From assembly GCA_948146395.1 (NCBI GenBank), contig OX411543.1:22422026-22486025 (forward strand): a stretch of DNA of 64,000 nucleotides, given 5' to 3'. Each line of letters begins with the position of its first letter. The first letter of the stretch is position 1. The stretch comes from Fragum whitleyi (taxonomy: Eukaryota > Mollusca > Bivalvia > Cardiida > Cardiidae). Shown in pieces: positions 1-13,100 of the stretch. The notes under the pieces were generated by a model. That model searched no databases and had not been told where the DNA came from. It saw only the letters and a list, made by a program, of their open reading frames with translations. The position numbers and the translations under genes are program-made.

Positions 1-261
1 AATTCCTGTCAATACTTGATAGTTTGTTCAGCCATCTCTTGAAATGTGTGTGTCATTTTATGAAATTGGTGAAAACCTACAAGGTCTGAAGGGGTCGCTC
101 ATTTCTTAGAATGAATCCCGTTATCATGAAATGGTTGGTTCCAAAAATTGGCTAAAACATTATATAATACTAGCATTTTCTTCTTCCTTCTTCTCGTACA
201 GCACACATGTTTTCACATTTCATATTTTTCATTGTATAAGAATCTTACCGGTAATGATAAG

Positions 262-668
262 TACAGTTAAAAACATCGTAAAATTGACACTCATTCCGAT
301 CAAAACCATTCTTAATAATTCACTCAGCGCTCCATTTACTCATTCCAAACACTCACTCAAATGGATCAAAAACACTCAGAAATTATTAGACAAAATTTAG
401 AAGCCATTCAAGACTTTCAACAATAAATTCAAATCGACCATATATTCTACAATTTCATTAGCCGATGACGTATAATCAGACAAAGACGTATATTTTATTA
501 AAGAGAGGTAATTAATATCGCTAATTTTGTTCATTATGAACAAAATTAGCAATATTGGTTTCCTCCCTTAAATTTCACTCAAAACTCTCCCCACAAACTC
601 ATTCAATTTCATACCGAAACCATTCAAAAATCGTTCACCTTGTCAATTTCCCAATGTTCTTAACTGTA
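262..668. mobile_element. TA-flanked MITE (CAGTTA family), copy 1
   Basis: The ends are inverted repeats (left CAGTTAAAAACATCGTAAAA, right ...ATGTTCTTAACTG) flanked by TA on both sides. The centre has the family's palindromic block, in which AATATCGCTAATTTTGTTCA is mirrored by TGAACAAAATTAGCAATATT, next to GGGAGGTAAT-like sequence. No transposase is encoded. TA flanks suggest a Tc1/mariner-type source (inference). An 89-codon open frame across the left half (131-400) is a by-product of the repeat and not a gene. Confidence 0.85.
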
Positions 669-957
669 TTACTACAACTACAATTGCAGATGTGGTTGTA
701 GTAATCATTCTCAATCTCGCTTAGGAATGTTCTCACTTAAATCTCGAAAATTATAACTGTTCCACCATATAAGATCACAATATATTTATGATTTCACAGA
801 TTTCTGAAGATAGTCATATTGCTGCTGACCTTTCACAGATTTTAGTATTGTTTCTTGTAATTTGTACAGAATAGTTTGTGTGATTAAAGAAAATGTATTT
901 TTGTCTACTTATAGGTAAAGTATAGGTCTTGCTAGAATTTCTAAACCTCTATTACAG

Positions 958-1120
958 ATGTGTTTATATCGGCTGGTTCCTGGCTGTGGCAGCCACTGTT
1001 GTCTCAGCATTTTTCATATTGCTGTTCAGTATGCAGTGGGGAAAGCAAAAGTCGGAAGAATGGCTGACGACGTTTCTGTTGTCATTATTCGAATCTGTGT
1101 TGTTTGTTGATCCTATAGTG
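958..1120 (+). CDS. Polycystin-1-like exon 1 (of those visible)
   Basis: The acceptor is ...CTATTACAG and the donor is GTG|GTATGT. The exon enters in phase 2 and leaves in phase 0. It encodes CVYIGWFLAVAATVVSAFF, then QWGKQKSEEWLTTFLLSLFE and SVLFVDPIV. These are a transmembrane helix, the conserved 'QWG..KSEEWL' loop and the start of the next helix, as in PKD1/PKD1L proteins downstream of the PLAT domain. No earlier exon was found in bases 1-957. Confidence 0.9.
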
Positions 1121-4100
1121 GTATGTTTTATCATTATTCTCATCACGAAATATTTAATCAAATAATAGTATATAAGGGATTGTCTCAACTCTGTTATCAA
1201 TCATCCTTTCCGACTCTTTGTCTCTTCCGACTCTGTCCAGTGGTTGATAATCAACGAACTTTTTGAGATAGCAGCTAGAGGCTAGGAAAGGATGTGACTG
1301 GTGAGAGAAATACATGGATCCATTTTTAAGTACTCTTGCCGCCGCAATATAACTAGAAAGTTGTTGAAAGTTGCGTTATTCACCCATTCAAACAAACAAA
1401 CAGACTTAACTTTGTTGTTGAATCGAAAATCTTTCTAGATTATATTTTCAGAGTTGTATTTCCATCGACCTGTGAACCTCTTTTAAAGACTAAACCTTTC
1501 GTATGGTCATAAACTTGCATTTACTTGTACTAAGCAAAGATTTAAGGGGAATCCACTAATTGTCGCTCAAGATAAAAATCATTTAGTATCTTTTTATTGC
1601 TACAAATGAAAAAAAAATATTTTGAAAGAGAAATTCTTTTTTCAACCGTATATCATTGAACTTCCTTTGAATATCTTATTTGTACTTTTCAAGAATTTAC
1701 TAACGCTATAGGATTAAGAAAATAGTTTTTGGAAAGCAAACAATTGCTCAAAGATATACTTATTCATAAATAACGTTTGATTATAGTCTCTCAACAAAAC
1801 TGGTCGTTTAATAGAGATTTTTTTGTTTTATTATAATACATGTATTTGTCTACTAAAGGATATAAAACGTATTGTCATAACTTGTTTGAGAAATTTGTTG
1901 ATTTGTTGACCTAAATTCGATAGTCTATTAATACTAAGACTCTAATTTTGCAACAGTTCAATGAAATTCTTTGAATTAATCGACTGAAAATTATCCGCGT
2001 AACATAAAACGCCGATTAAAAAATTAACATGTTTTATCAACTTGATTCGAGACGGTCCCGAGTGTTTTCCGCACATTAAGGTAGTGGACCCGTTATAGTT
2101 CTGCAACATTTTGGAACTTATGATCTTTCACAATGTTGACCAAGGTATCCTAATGAAAGTCATTAGGAAACCTCGGTTAACACTGTTAAAGTTCATTACT
2201 TCCAAAACGTTGTGGAACTATTACGGGTCCACTACCTTAAGCAAAAACCAATTGTCGGTGCCTATCTAGCATGGCTCCCAGGCAGTCAGTTAGTGTTGAA
2301 TTGAAAATAAATACAGTACACCACTCATGTTTTTACTATTTCAATCCCAATTACCTCCCATATTCTCAAAAACTGACCACTGATCGGCCAGTCAGAGAAT
2401 ATAGGTGAATAGAAATTATCTTTCTCTAGTATAATTTTGCTAATTTAACAACTATCCAGTTCAGTAGGAAGGGCACCAGTGTAGTGTCTATCTGGAAACG
2501 ACTGAGATAACACCGAACCATTCATTGAATCCGAATATTAAATTTTCACTTTGGTATTTTTAGCATTATTGGTTGACTCAATCCCAACAACTTGCGGATA
2601 TGCCAATTAAAAAGTATTACTACATATTTGTTTTTGGTCCCTTAAGATCTTGCAACTTTATATATTTAAAGATCTGGAGCCCGTTTTACTAATCGTCTTA
2701 CGAAAAAATTAATCGTTAGTCAAAATTACCAATCGTACCTGATGTTTTCATTCATAATTAGATTCTGTCTTGTAATATCTCATGGAAATCGTCTTTTGAA
2801 GACGATTCCAATGAGATGATGCATGACAGAATTCCATATGTAGTTAATACTGTAGAAGCAACTTTAATTTTGACTTACGCAAAACACGATCGTGAGATGT
2901 TAAGTAAAACGGGTCCCGCTATCTTACTCTGTCCAAACTGCTAGTGGAAAATAAATCTCATTTTTCGACAGGTCATTGTAATTTCGTTTGTACTAGCCTG
3001 TTTTATACGTAAACAAAACAATAGTCTAAATGTGGACATGGACAGTGTAGTTGAAAATTATCACCGAAGACAAGGTGTAAAGAAAGGTCAGTATAACATT
3101 TATCAACATCATGAAAATGACAAGGTGAATAATTTTGGAATTATTTTAGAATGAAATTGAACGAGTCTGATGAGTGAGTTTTGGATGAATTTTAAGGGAG
3201 GTAATCCAAAAGCGCTAATATCCTGAACAAAATTAGCGATATCTATGAACTCCCTTTAATAAAATGAGTACACAAGTTCTATAAATAGCCTCCCATTTCT
3301 TGAAGAACCAATCAGACGGGAACAGTTTAAATTATGTCAGTGAAATCGCGGGTTTTATTTATATTTGCTTTTAGTGTAGCCGTTGAATATATGCATTGTA
3401 GTAATTTTGAAGCGTTTTTGGCGGTTTAATCGAGTGTTTGGAATGAATGAATGGAACGCAGAGTGAGCGATTTAGAGTGGTGTTGATTGAGATAATTGTC
3501 TATTTCACGATTTAATTCACTGTAACCCTTTTTTTGGTAAACAAAAACAAAGGTGTTTTTAGAACGTTTCTTCAAGATAATCCTTTAACAGACGTGCAGT
3601 CTGATCTTGGTAAACACTTTCTGTTTTCTCCCGAATTATAGAGGAATTTGGACTATACTTGTTAAAATTCCCCAAATATCAACAAATTCAGCAAGATAAA
3701 GTTTTAATTTATCATTTAGCAAAAATATTGGATAATATGAAATTGAATCAGCGGAATGCGGCATTGTGTTCTCTACGTTTGATTTTTTTTTTAAATCATT
3801 TGTGAACTGATAAATCCAGCAAACTACAATTTTTGGCGTACTTTGTTTCCTTCCTCCACCGTTGGGTTACTAGCGAAACATACAACGTAAATAGTTCTTC
3901 TAATAGATTGCGAGACTATTATGTTCGGCGATCTTTTAATGACATGACGTACTCTAAGGTGTGGTTTCCGTGGTCTATAGGTAAAGCGTCAGACCCTTGA
4001 CCAAAAGATCCCAAGTTCGATATCCGGATGCAGCAATCGAACTTTGTTCTTTCTTTGGACCCCACATTCGGCGTGGGTACTCGTGCATTCTGCCTGTTAC

Positions 4101-7100
4101 CTGTGGGTCGAGACCTCCATAGGCTTAAGCCTTTATGGTCCTTTTCTTTATCATCATTGCTTGAACCCACTTCTGGCCAAAAACATTCGGGTGCAAACTT
4201 GACTGGTTTATTTTTCTAGAAAATATTCAAAGGGCTTTGAAAGCTATTTACACTGCTGCTTTTTACATTGTTATCGGGTAAACTGTTCCAGGCACTGACC
4301 ACCCTTTGTTGGAAGTTTTCTGATATTAGCTTTGCAGGACTTTTTTTCATCGATTTTGAATTTATATCCTCTCCGTGTTTCTACTTCTGTTTTGGACAAT
4401 TGGAAATAATTTGTTTGTGTGGACTCGGTCTTTCATTGTCAAGATTTTGTAAACTTGGGTGATGCCTGATTTCCGTCTATTTTATTTGTTCTATGTCAAT
4501 GGTTTGCAATCCTAGATGTCTTAGTCTCTGGTTGTAATTCAGGTTTTAGAGAGATGGTGAAATCTTGGTGGCTCTTTTTTGTACATTTATCTTATTTGCT
4601 CTTTTTGTAGAATAGTGACCAAATGTTTGTACCATTTTTAACATATGGGCGAACTTGACTTTTATATAAGGTTAGGAATGTATCTTTAACCAAGAAGTTG
4701 ATTGATCTCTTTATCAAGCCCAGGATTCGGTTTGCCTTTTTCATATATTCTTTAAAATTTAATTTGTTGTCAAAGTGGATTCCAATGTCTTTTTCTGTGT
4801 TATCTGTGGCTTTATCTTTTCCCAAGAGGCGGTATTGGTTTGTTTTGGCACTACCGAGTTGTAAACATTTATATTTGTCCGGGTTGAACCTCAGTAGCCA
4901 TTTGTTTGACCAATTTTGTGAGGTGATCAAATCTTGTTGTAGTTTGTCTTGGTCGATTTGTTTGTTTACTTGTGAATAACGTTTTGTGTCGTCCGCGAAA
5001 AACGTTGTTTAATTTTCAATACACTCTGGTAGATCATTCATGTATATGGTAAATAAGATAGCTCCGACGACATTGCCTTGAGGAATCCGCGTTTGCCAAA
5101 TCTGTTTTTTCTCCATTTTGAACCACTCTTAGCGTTCTTTTTGTTGGTAATTACTTTATCAAACCTAGAAGACTACCCTGGATTCCGCAGTCTTGGAGTT
5201 TTTTAATAATGTCGAAAGCATCTTGAAAACTAGGTAGATAACGTCAATGTGGTCGCCTTTGACTTTTTTTGTCTATTCATCCATAGCTTCTATTTGTTGA
5301 ATGATACAGGATTTTCCTTGTTTGAATCCGTGTTGGTTACTGTTAAATAAGTCATTTGATTCCATGTGTGTCACTATGGCGTCTCTAATAAACTTTTTCC
5401 ATAATTTTGCAAAGGATTGATGTGAGGCTAATTTGTCTGTAGTTTGTTACATCTTGTTTGGGTCCTTTTTTGTAAATAGGTGTAATTTTGGCTATTTTAC
5501 AACAATTCGGTAGTTTACCAGTGTCCAAAGATCTTTTGTATATACTTGGCAGCGGTTTGAATAGGATGTTGGAACATTCCCGTAGTAGTTTCTGGTGAAG
5601 TCCATTCTTTTTCTATGAAATTTCTAGTATTGAGAATCGAGAGGGAATACTCTTAGATGAAAGAACTTGTCCTCGAAACGATGTAAAAATAACAGATTTA
5701 ATAAAAATATCTAGGAAAAGGACCAACCTTTAAATCGTTCAATAAGTATTTGTTTCTTTAGTGTCTAGCTTAATCCATTTTTCAAAAATTCAAAAAGGTG
5801 GCCAAAGGTCAAGTTTCAGATGACGAGTGCATGATCATGGCCTTAATACGTTCAACTGAGCTGCTTGGATTCAAACGTAAATTTCATTATGATTTCAGCA
5901 CCGATAAAATAATTTCGTGATGGATAAACAGAAAAGTGTCTCAAAAAAAATTTCTGATCCCTACTGTGAGAAATTATCACAACTCGGCAAAAACTCGTCA
6001 TGACCTTGCTCAAACCCTCGACCAGATATCAATGATAGTTTAAAGATATTTATATATTACTTTCTATATAGCAGTCATGCGTTGTAGATAACGTTGCACG
6101 AATGTGTTTATTTTCAGAGGGCATAGAATATTGTGTCAATGTTCTTCGATCTCTGATAGCAGAATATCACCGAAATAAAAGTAAGTGAAAAGCATTTTCA
6201 ATTCGAATATTTCAGTCGATTTATGTGCAGGTAGCAACTCATTTAGTGCTTAATAGTAACATGTTCTCCCTGTAGCCATACAAGAATAGCACATATTTGT
6301 AGCTACGATTATATATTTGTAATATATTTAGCTTCTTCCCATTATTCTTATATCTTTCATCGAATCTAATTTATATACTGAGAGATAATCTGATTTCAAT
6401 AGACTGTTTTATTTGTTTTCCCTTTCAGAAGAAATACATACTAAAAACTTAAAATTTCAAAAGGTTAATATTTTATATGATACGACGCTGTTTAAATGTA
6501 AGTGATTTTTTAATCACTGACAAAAGATGATTACTTATAGGCCTATCACAAGTAATTTGTAAATCAAATGACTATTAATAAAATGCAATTGGCACGACAG
6601 TCACAAGCAATTTATTATGATAAAATTCTACCTATACGTGATTTTTCACAGAGACGCGCATATGCTAAGATGTTTTCTTTAAACGTCTGATACATATCAC
6701 CTGCCTAACGTACTCTATTCATTTTTGTAGACAGTTTTAGTCCTATCACACGACCAATGAAAGGTGAAAAGCTTAGAGAAGCAGCAGAAGAATTTCGGCA
6801 TTACAAACGGTTGACATCGGTCTTGATGGATCTTATCTTGAACATTATCCTCATTATCCTGATAAGCGTGATTAGCTACAGTAATCGTGATGACCGATCA
6901 TATAGACAGAGAGAATATATCGAGAACCAGATGATCGATCCGAACTATATACAGAAAATTACTTTGTCACCGAGGTTTAACAAGGTAAATTTAACAATTT
7001 CCCTGGTGCAAATACGAGATGATATTCCGAAAGTTTTGAGACCGTGCTTATATCTTTTACACTTAAAGTTAAACACATCGTGAAATACACACTGTTTTCG

Positions 7101-10100
7101 ATCAAAATAATTCTAAATCATTCGTTTAGCGCCCCATTTGTTCATTCCAAACACTCACTCAAATATATCAAAAACGCTCCGAAATCATTTCGAAATCGTT
7201 CAAGAAGATCAACATTTTAATCAAATCGATCAAATTATTCTACGACTGCAATGGCTTGTGTGAGGTATACAGTGTCTAATTGGTCAATAAGGACGCACAA
7301 ACAGAAAATTGCGTATATCTTATTATAGGGGGGGGGGGAATAATGAATATCGCTATTTTTGTTTATTTTGAACAAAATTAGCAATATTGGATATCCTCCC
7401 TTTAACCCCCTTTAACAAAAAAAATCTCACTCAACAAACCCATTCAAGTTCTTTCCATAACCATTCATCTTGTCGATTCCACGATGATATTAACTGTAAA
7501 GAGGCCAAAGAATAACGAAATATATTTCAACATAAAAAAATCTCAAAGGCTACAAGCTTGATTTAAATGACAGGGAAATATCTTACCAGTATAAAATAAT
7601 ACCACTAGGGACGTACTAATTGGGCCCTACGGCACACTTTGAAATTGTAAACATTTTCCCCGAAATTCGTTTCCGCAAAGATTGACAAGAAAATTAAGTC
7701 AAATACTCTGAGTCGATTATATTTCACCACCGAATGATGAAGTATCGCCTGCACAAATACAATGTAAAAAAACGAACAGATTTGTCAAATGGCTGCGAAA
7801 ACACCTACGCCGATGTCAAAACCTGACCACCAAGCTGTATATAAGCGCTCTACCAAAGCAGGATGTATTCTAAAAGTTATTGTGTGATGCATGTTAATGT
7901 TTAATGGGGTGCCGGGTGTATTGTTAATTATTTATTTATTTATTTTATTTATAATTGCAATCCAATAAAATAAAGAATTCTGATTGGTTTAAATCGCATC
8001 ACGTGGGGAAATCCATTGCACTTTATTTCTGTATAAAATGCAATAGGTCTTTTGGCGAACCCCCGAAATTCGATCTGCAAGTCCTGTGTTGTAGGAACTC
8101 GAATTAATCTAATTCCCGATCATCAACGCAACATTGCTATTCAATATATTATAAATTAATATATTTTCGAAAGAATTTACGATTACAAGCATGCAGTTCT
8201 GATTCTGAGCCGACCTAAACTTAGAAAAAAGGCGAGTCGACGAAGACCTTCAAGCAACCCTCTCAACTAAGACCGACCACGCCGTTTTCGTTTAAAAATA
8301 CAGACTCACTTGGCAGAAACAAGTTTGTTTGTCATAAGTACCTCTAAGAATTTAAATATTGTCTTTTATTTGTGTATTATTTGTTTTACTATATGACATT
8401 TCACTTCGATAGCGAGATAAACAATACACGATCGAAAAATAGATTGTGTAATTCATACGCGCAGAAAGTAGACTTGAAGCTTTGATGTTTGGCTGAGAAT
8501 TTTAATACTTTCTCCGATCTTGATGATCGCAATTATAAGGGACGAGTGTGTTTTTCATTGCGTGTATTGGGGTATAAAGTGCAATTGCCTTAGCACATGG
8601 CTTAGGCATGTGCTAAGGCAATTGCACTTTATACCCCAATAAACGCAGTGAAAAGGACACTCATCGCTATATTAAGTATTTTTCTTTATGATTTTTGCTA
8701 CTACCGAGAAATTTACAAAATTCAAAAGAATAATGATAATACGTGTATAATTGAAATCAAAATCCAATTTTGCTGTATGTTAAGCTTTTACAAGATATAT
8801 TTTGCCAGTGGGTGACAAAACCCCAGAAAAGCGGATATTCAAAGAGCATTATGCTAAAGAAACGCTTGATTTAACGTCGGCGACATCGTCAATTTGATCC
8901 ATAGACAGTGGCCAAAGTGCGTTTAAACGTTTGTAAAGATCAAATCATTTGATTTGATTTTAGTAACAAGAGGACCAGAATGGCACCAAAGAGCTCACCT
9001 GAATTCTATAGGTCAAGTGGATCTCACCTAAGGAAGTGTCTGTGGCTGGCAAAGTTTCATTCACATTTGCCTAGTTGTTGAGAAGATGTTATTCTACACA
9101 ATCGCGTAGCCTGGATACAACACTGAAAAACTGCCTCCCGCCCTCTGCTATGCCCATATTTTTTCTTTCTTTTCTTTCTTTTTTTTTGGGGGGGGGGGGG
9201 AGACATCAAAATTTCATGGACGAATTTTGAGAAGGGTCCTAAAAGGAACTTTTCAGCCTAGTTTTGTTGAAATTTGACAATCGTTTACTGAGGGGAAGAT
9301 GTTTAAAGATTTTGGGCTCAAAATAAGCCCATCCGACCACACCCCTATTTAAAGGTCAATGAAATATTCACAAACAACTTTTGAGAAGAAACATTTCTGC
9401 CGAGTTTGGTTGAAATCCTCCCATTGGATACTGAGGGGTAGATGTTAAACGATTTTGGGCTCAAAATAAGCCCATCCAGCCACACCCATATTTGGGGATC
9501 AATCAAATATCCACGAACAAGTTTTGAGAAGGATCCTGCAAGGAACATTTCTGCCGAATTTGGTTGAAAGTTTCTCATTGGTTACTAAGGAGAAGACTTT
9601 TATAGATTTAAGGCTGCGACATCCATATTTGTGGATCAATCAAAAATCCACGAACAAGTATTGAGAAGGGTTACCCAAGGAACATTTTTGCCAAATTCGT
9701 TTAGAATCCATCCATTGATTACTGAGGAGAAGAGGTTTAAAGATTTTGGGCTCAAAATAAGCCCCGCCCTGCCTCGTCCATATTTTGGAGGTCAATCAAA
9801 AATCCACAAATAAGTTTTGAGAAGGGTCCTTAAAGGAACATTTTTGCCAAATTTGGTTAAGTTTGGTTGAAATCGGCCTATTTGTCACTGAGGAGAAGAA
9901 ATTTAAAGAACTGTTGACGACTTTCGACGGGCGACAGACGATGCAAGACGGACAAAACATGATCACAAAAGCTCATCTTGGGCACGGATTAGATATTATA
10001 CTTATCACATGAAAGGTCTTGAAAAATGGTGCAATAATTTAGTGTTATTAAAGTTATTAAAGCAGTTTTGAAACTTTTGGAACACCCTCTTTGAATGCCA

Positions 10101-13100
10101 AATATTTTGTGTGTACTGAAACTTGAAAAAGAACGACTATAAGACATCTATTTTTTTTTTATTTTTTTTTGGTTTCTAAATGAAGCCATTCGTGTAGTTT
10201 ATGACTTTAAATTCGGTTAATGGAAAAGACTAATCCTTTGTTTCAGCGCAAATTCCATATATCTGCCATTGAGTGAACAACAAAAATTATATTTTAGGAG
10301 TGGTGATGAATTGCCCAACGAACTGTATTGATATATATTTAAGATTATCTTAACCAGAAATTAGTAAATATCTGTATTCAGTGCATCGAGTTAAACGTTG
10401 AGATATTTTTGAGGCGTACAAAAAACTGGGTACAGCTTTGGCCAAGGTCCTGTCCTGTCAAGTGTATGTATAAGAAAGAATGTAAATTATTCATTAATAC
10501 TTACTGCTGAAATTATCACTTGTGGATCTGGATATTTACATTAAATGAATGAAGAAAAGACGTAATAAAACAATATCAATGAATCATTATGCAATTATAC
10601 AATTGATGCTATGCATTTAAAACGATATCTAGCTTCAAAGAACAGGAAGACCTGTCAGTTACACTTAAATTATACAGAGAATATTTTTCATATAATACTG
10701 TTGTGTTCTTTCGCAGATAAAAACTCACGGTGATTTGTTTCAATGGATAAACCAAACAGTATTTCCGAGCCTATTCCCGGAGAGGGACATCACTGGAACC
10801 CCACTTCACTGGACACTGCGTGAAAATATGTACGGTCTATTAAACTACCGACTGGGTCCACCGCGTCTGAGACAGTTACGAACTAACAAAGGTTGTTTAA
10901 AATTATTTTAGATTTTGCAATACATCTTTGTTATTTTAAGGCCCGGTACCACTGTAAAACGGACACAAAACGAATGCTAAACGGACAAGACGGAAGAGGA
11001 AATATTGATCCGTCCTCATCCGCTTGATAAAAACTGATAATAATGGCAAAAAAAAAAAACGAAAACAGAAAGGAAAATTTCGGACGCCTAATGATGTAGC
11101 CGGGCTGTTGAGTGGGTGTTCACCGTAGGCTTATCGGATAAGGGCGGATGACAGCTCAGAAGAGGTTATCGAGAGTAATTGTGACCTTTACGAATAGCAG
11201 AAAGACAGGATGTATAAAGCATCTGACGTATACATAACGTATCAAAATCAAAATAGATACAACTCGGATCATTTAATTTTACGTGATGCATGTGCCTACA
11301 TACTGAAACATCCGTGTTACTTCCCTTTTATATACTTTTCGTATACCCATTAATTCTGTCCTCGGTACTATTTCTTCCAAAGCGGATAAGAGTTTCGAGG
11401 ATGCCTAACGGATGGATTGATGATACAGCGGAAGTATAACAGATGTTATCGGATATGTAGCGTTTGTTCCTCGTATTGTTTCGCATTTTTATCGTGCAAA
11501 GCGGAAAGTTTATCCGCTCTACAAGTTTTGTGCTGCTCAAAACTTTGTTCGCGGATGAAATCACGATGGACGGACGCTCAACGGATATAGCGTATGCAAA
11601 GCGTATGTATATGGTAAGAAACAGATGCAAAGCGTTTTTTCATATGTTTTACACCCTAAAGCATCCGTTAGTGCAATGGTACCGAGCCTTTAGGTTGATT
11701 TCTTTAGCCACTTTTGCGACTGCTTCGCTCCTCAGGTCGGAAGATTCTTGTATGATAAGACGAGAATTTAATACGCCGCCGAAGGTGGTCGTAAATTGGT
11801 ATGATCTTCTCAGTTTGTCCGTTCGTACGTCCGTCTCGGTGTCAGAACGTCCGTCCGCGCGTGCGCTCAATTCTTGTGACCTCAACTTCTCTTTCCTTTA
11901 TGGATCGACTTCGATGAAACTTTCACAAATCGTTCCTAGTCTCCTGTCCTAGCGCATATTCTGATGTGGTTCCGGTCCATTTTTCAGGAAGATACAGATG
12001 TTGGGCTTAGAAAATTACTAGGATAGTTCAGTTTTCCAGAATTTTTTTCTGTACTCTTGGAGATATTGCGCTAATATGTGGTAAGTGAGCCCGCATTAAT
12101 GAGTTACAGAACAATTCTTGTTTGGTTCCGGTCAAATGTTTTCAGGAATATACGGACGCTGGACTTGATACAGATGCTCAACGTAGATTTTTCAAGGATT
12201 TTTCTAATGTAATTTGGTTGATATCCATTAGATTCTGAGGAAACTATGTTCAAAGTTATCCACATATGACAAATAGAGAAACGACCTCCGCACTTTTTCA
12301 TCTGATCAAAATATTTTTCTAATGACTTATTAAGGGTCACCAAAGGATATTTTCGGTGAAATTTTGCTCATAACCAACAGTTAAATTCTGAGAAAAGTCA
12401 CTTTTTACCATAAAGGGAAATAAGCCACGTGAATTAAAGCTTTGGTTTTCATTGGATCTAAAATCCTTGAACAACTTTGAAAGAGGACACCAAAGGATCA
12501 TTCCTATAAAGTTTTGTTAAATTTCATCCAGGGCACAGCGCCAAAACAATAGCATCTTTCTGTCAATGGGACTAAAAATGAACACAAGTTACAGTCAATA
12601 TTTCATTAGCATATGTAATAAGTCAATCTAATTGTGACTTAGAAAGCACTGTGACGGAGGGTAGTTTGAAAAACCACTTCCCAACTGTAAAAAATCAAAA
12701 TATATCCCCTTTACGACAGATGATGTAGTGTCGAAAATTCTGCTATTGTGATAGCTGAACATGCAATGCATTGTTTTGCATGCATCTTGTGTCACCCAAC
12801 GTCAATAGTTAAGCTTTAGATGTTTTTAGCTCATCTGTGTGACCTATTGTGATCGTCCAATGTTTGTCGTATATCGTCATTATTTTCTCAAAACATCTTC
12901 TCTTCCTAAACCGCTCGTCCAATCTCGATTAAACTTGGCAGGAATGTTCCTTGGATTAAGGTCTACCACAATAGTTCAAATAATTTGAAATACACGCTAA
13001 ATTCTTGTTACAATGGCAACAAAAAGGGGGAAATAGGAAAATCTTCAAAAACCTTCCTCTCTGAAACCAGGCAGCTTTCATATTTGGTATGTAGCATCAT

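Noticed and set aside
131..400. 89-codon open frame on plus
   Set aside because: More than half of it lies in the MITE at 262-668, and the translation changes with every MITE copy. No domain.
964..1200. 78-codon frame on minus over polycystin exon 1
   Set aside because: Shadow of the real exon on the plus strand; no splice or domain support.
3158..3175. CTGATGAG motif as a hammerhead start in the MITE
   Set aside because: No stem II or GAAA follows, and other MITE copies do not keep the word.
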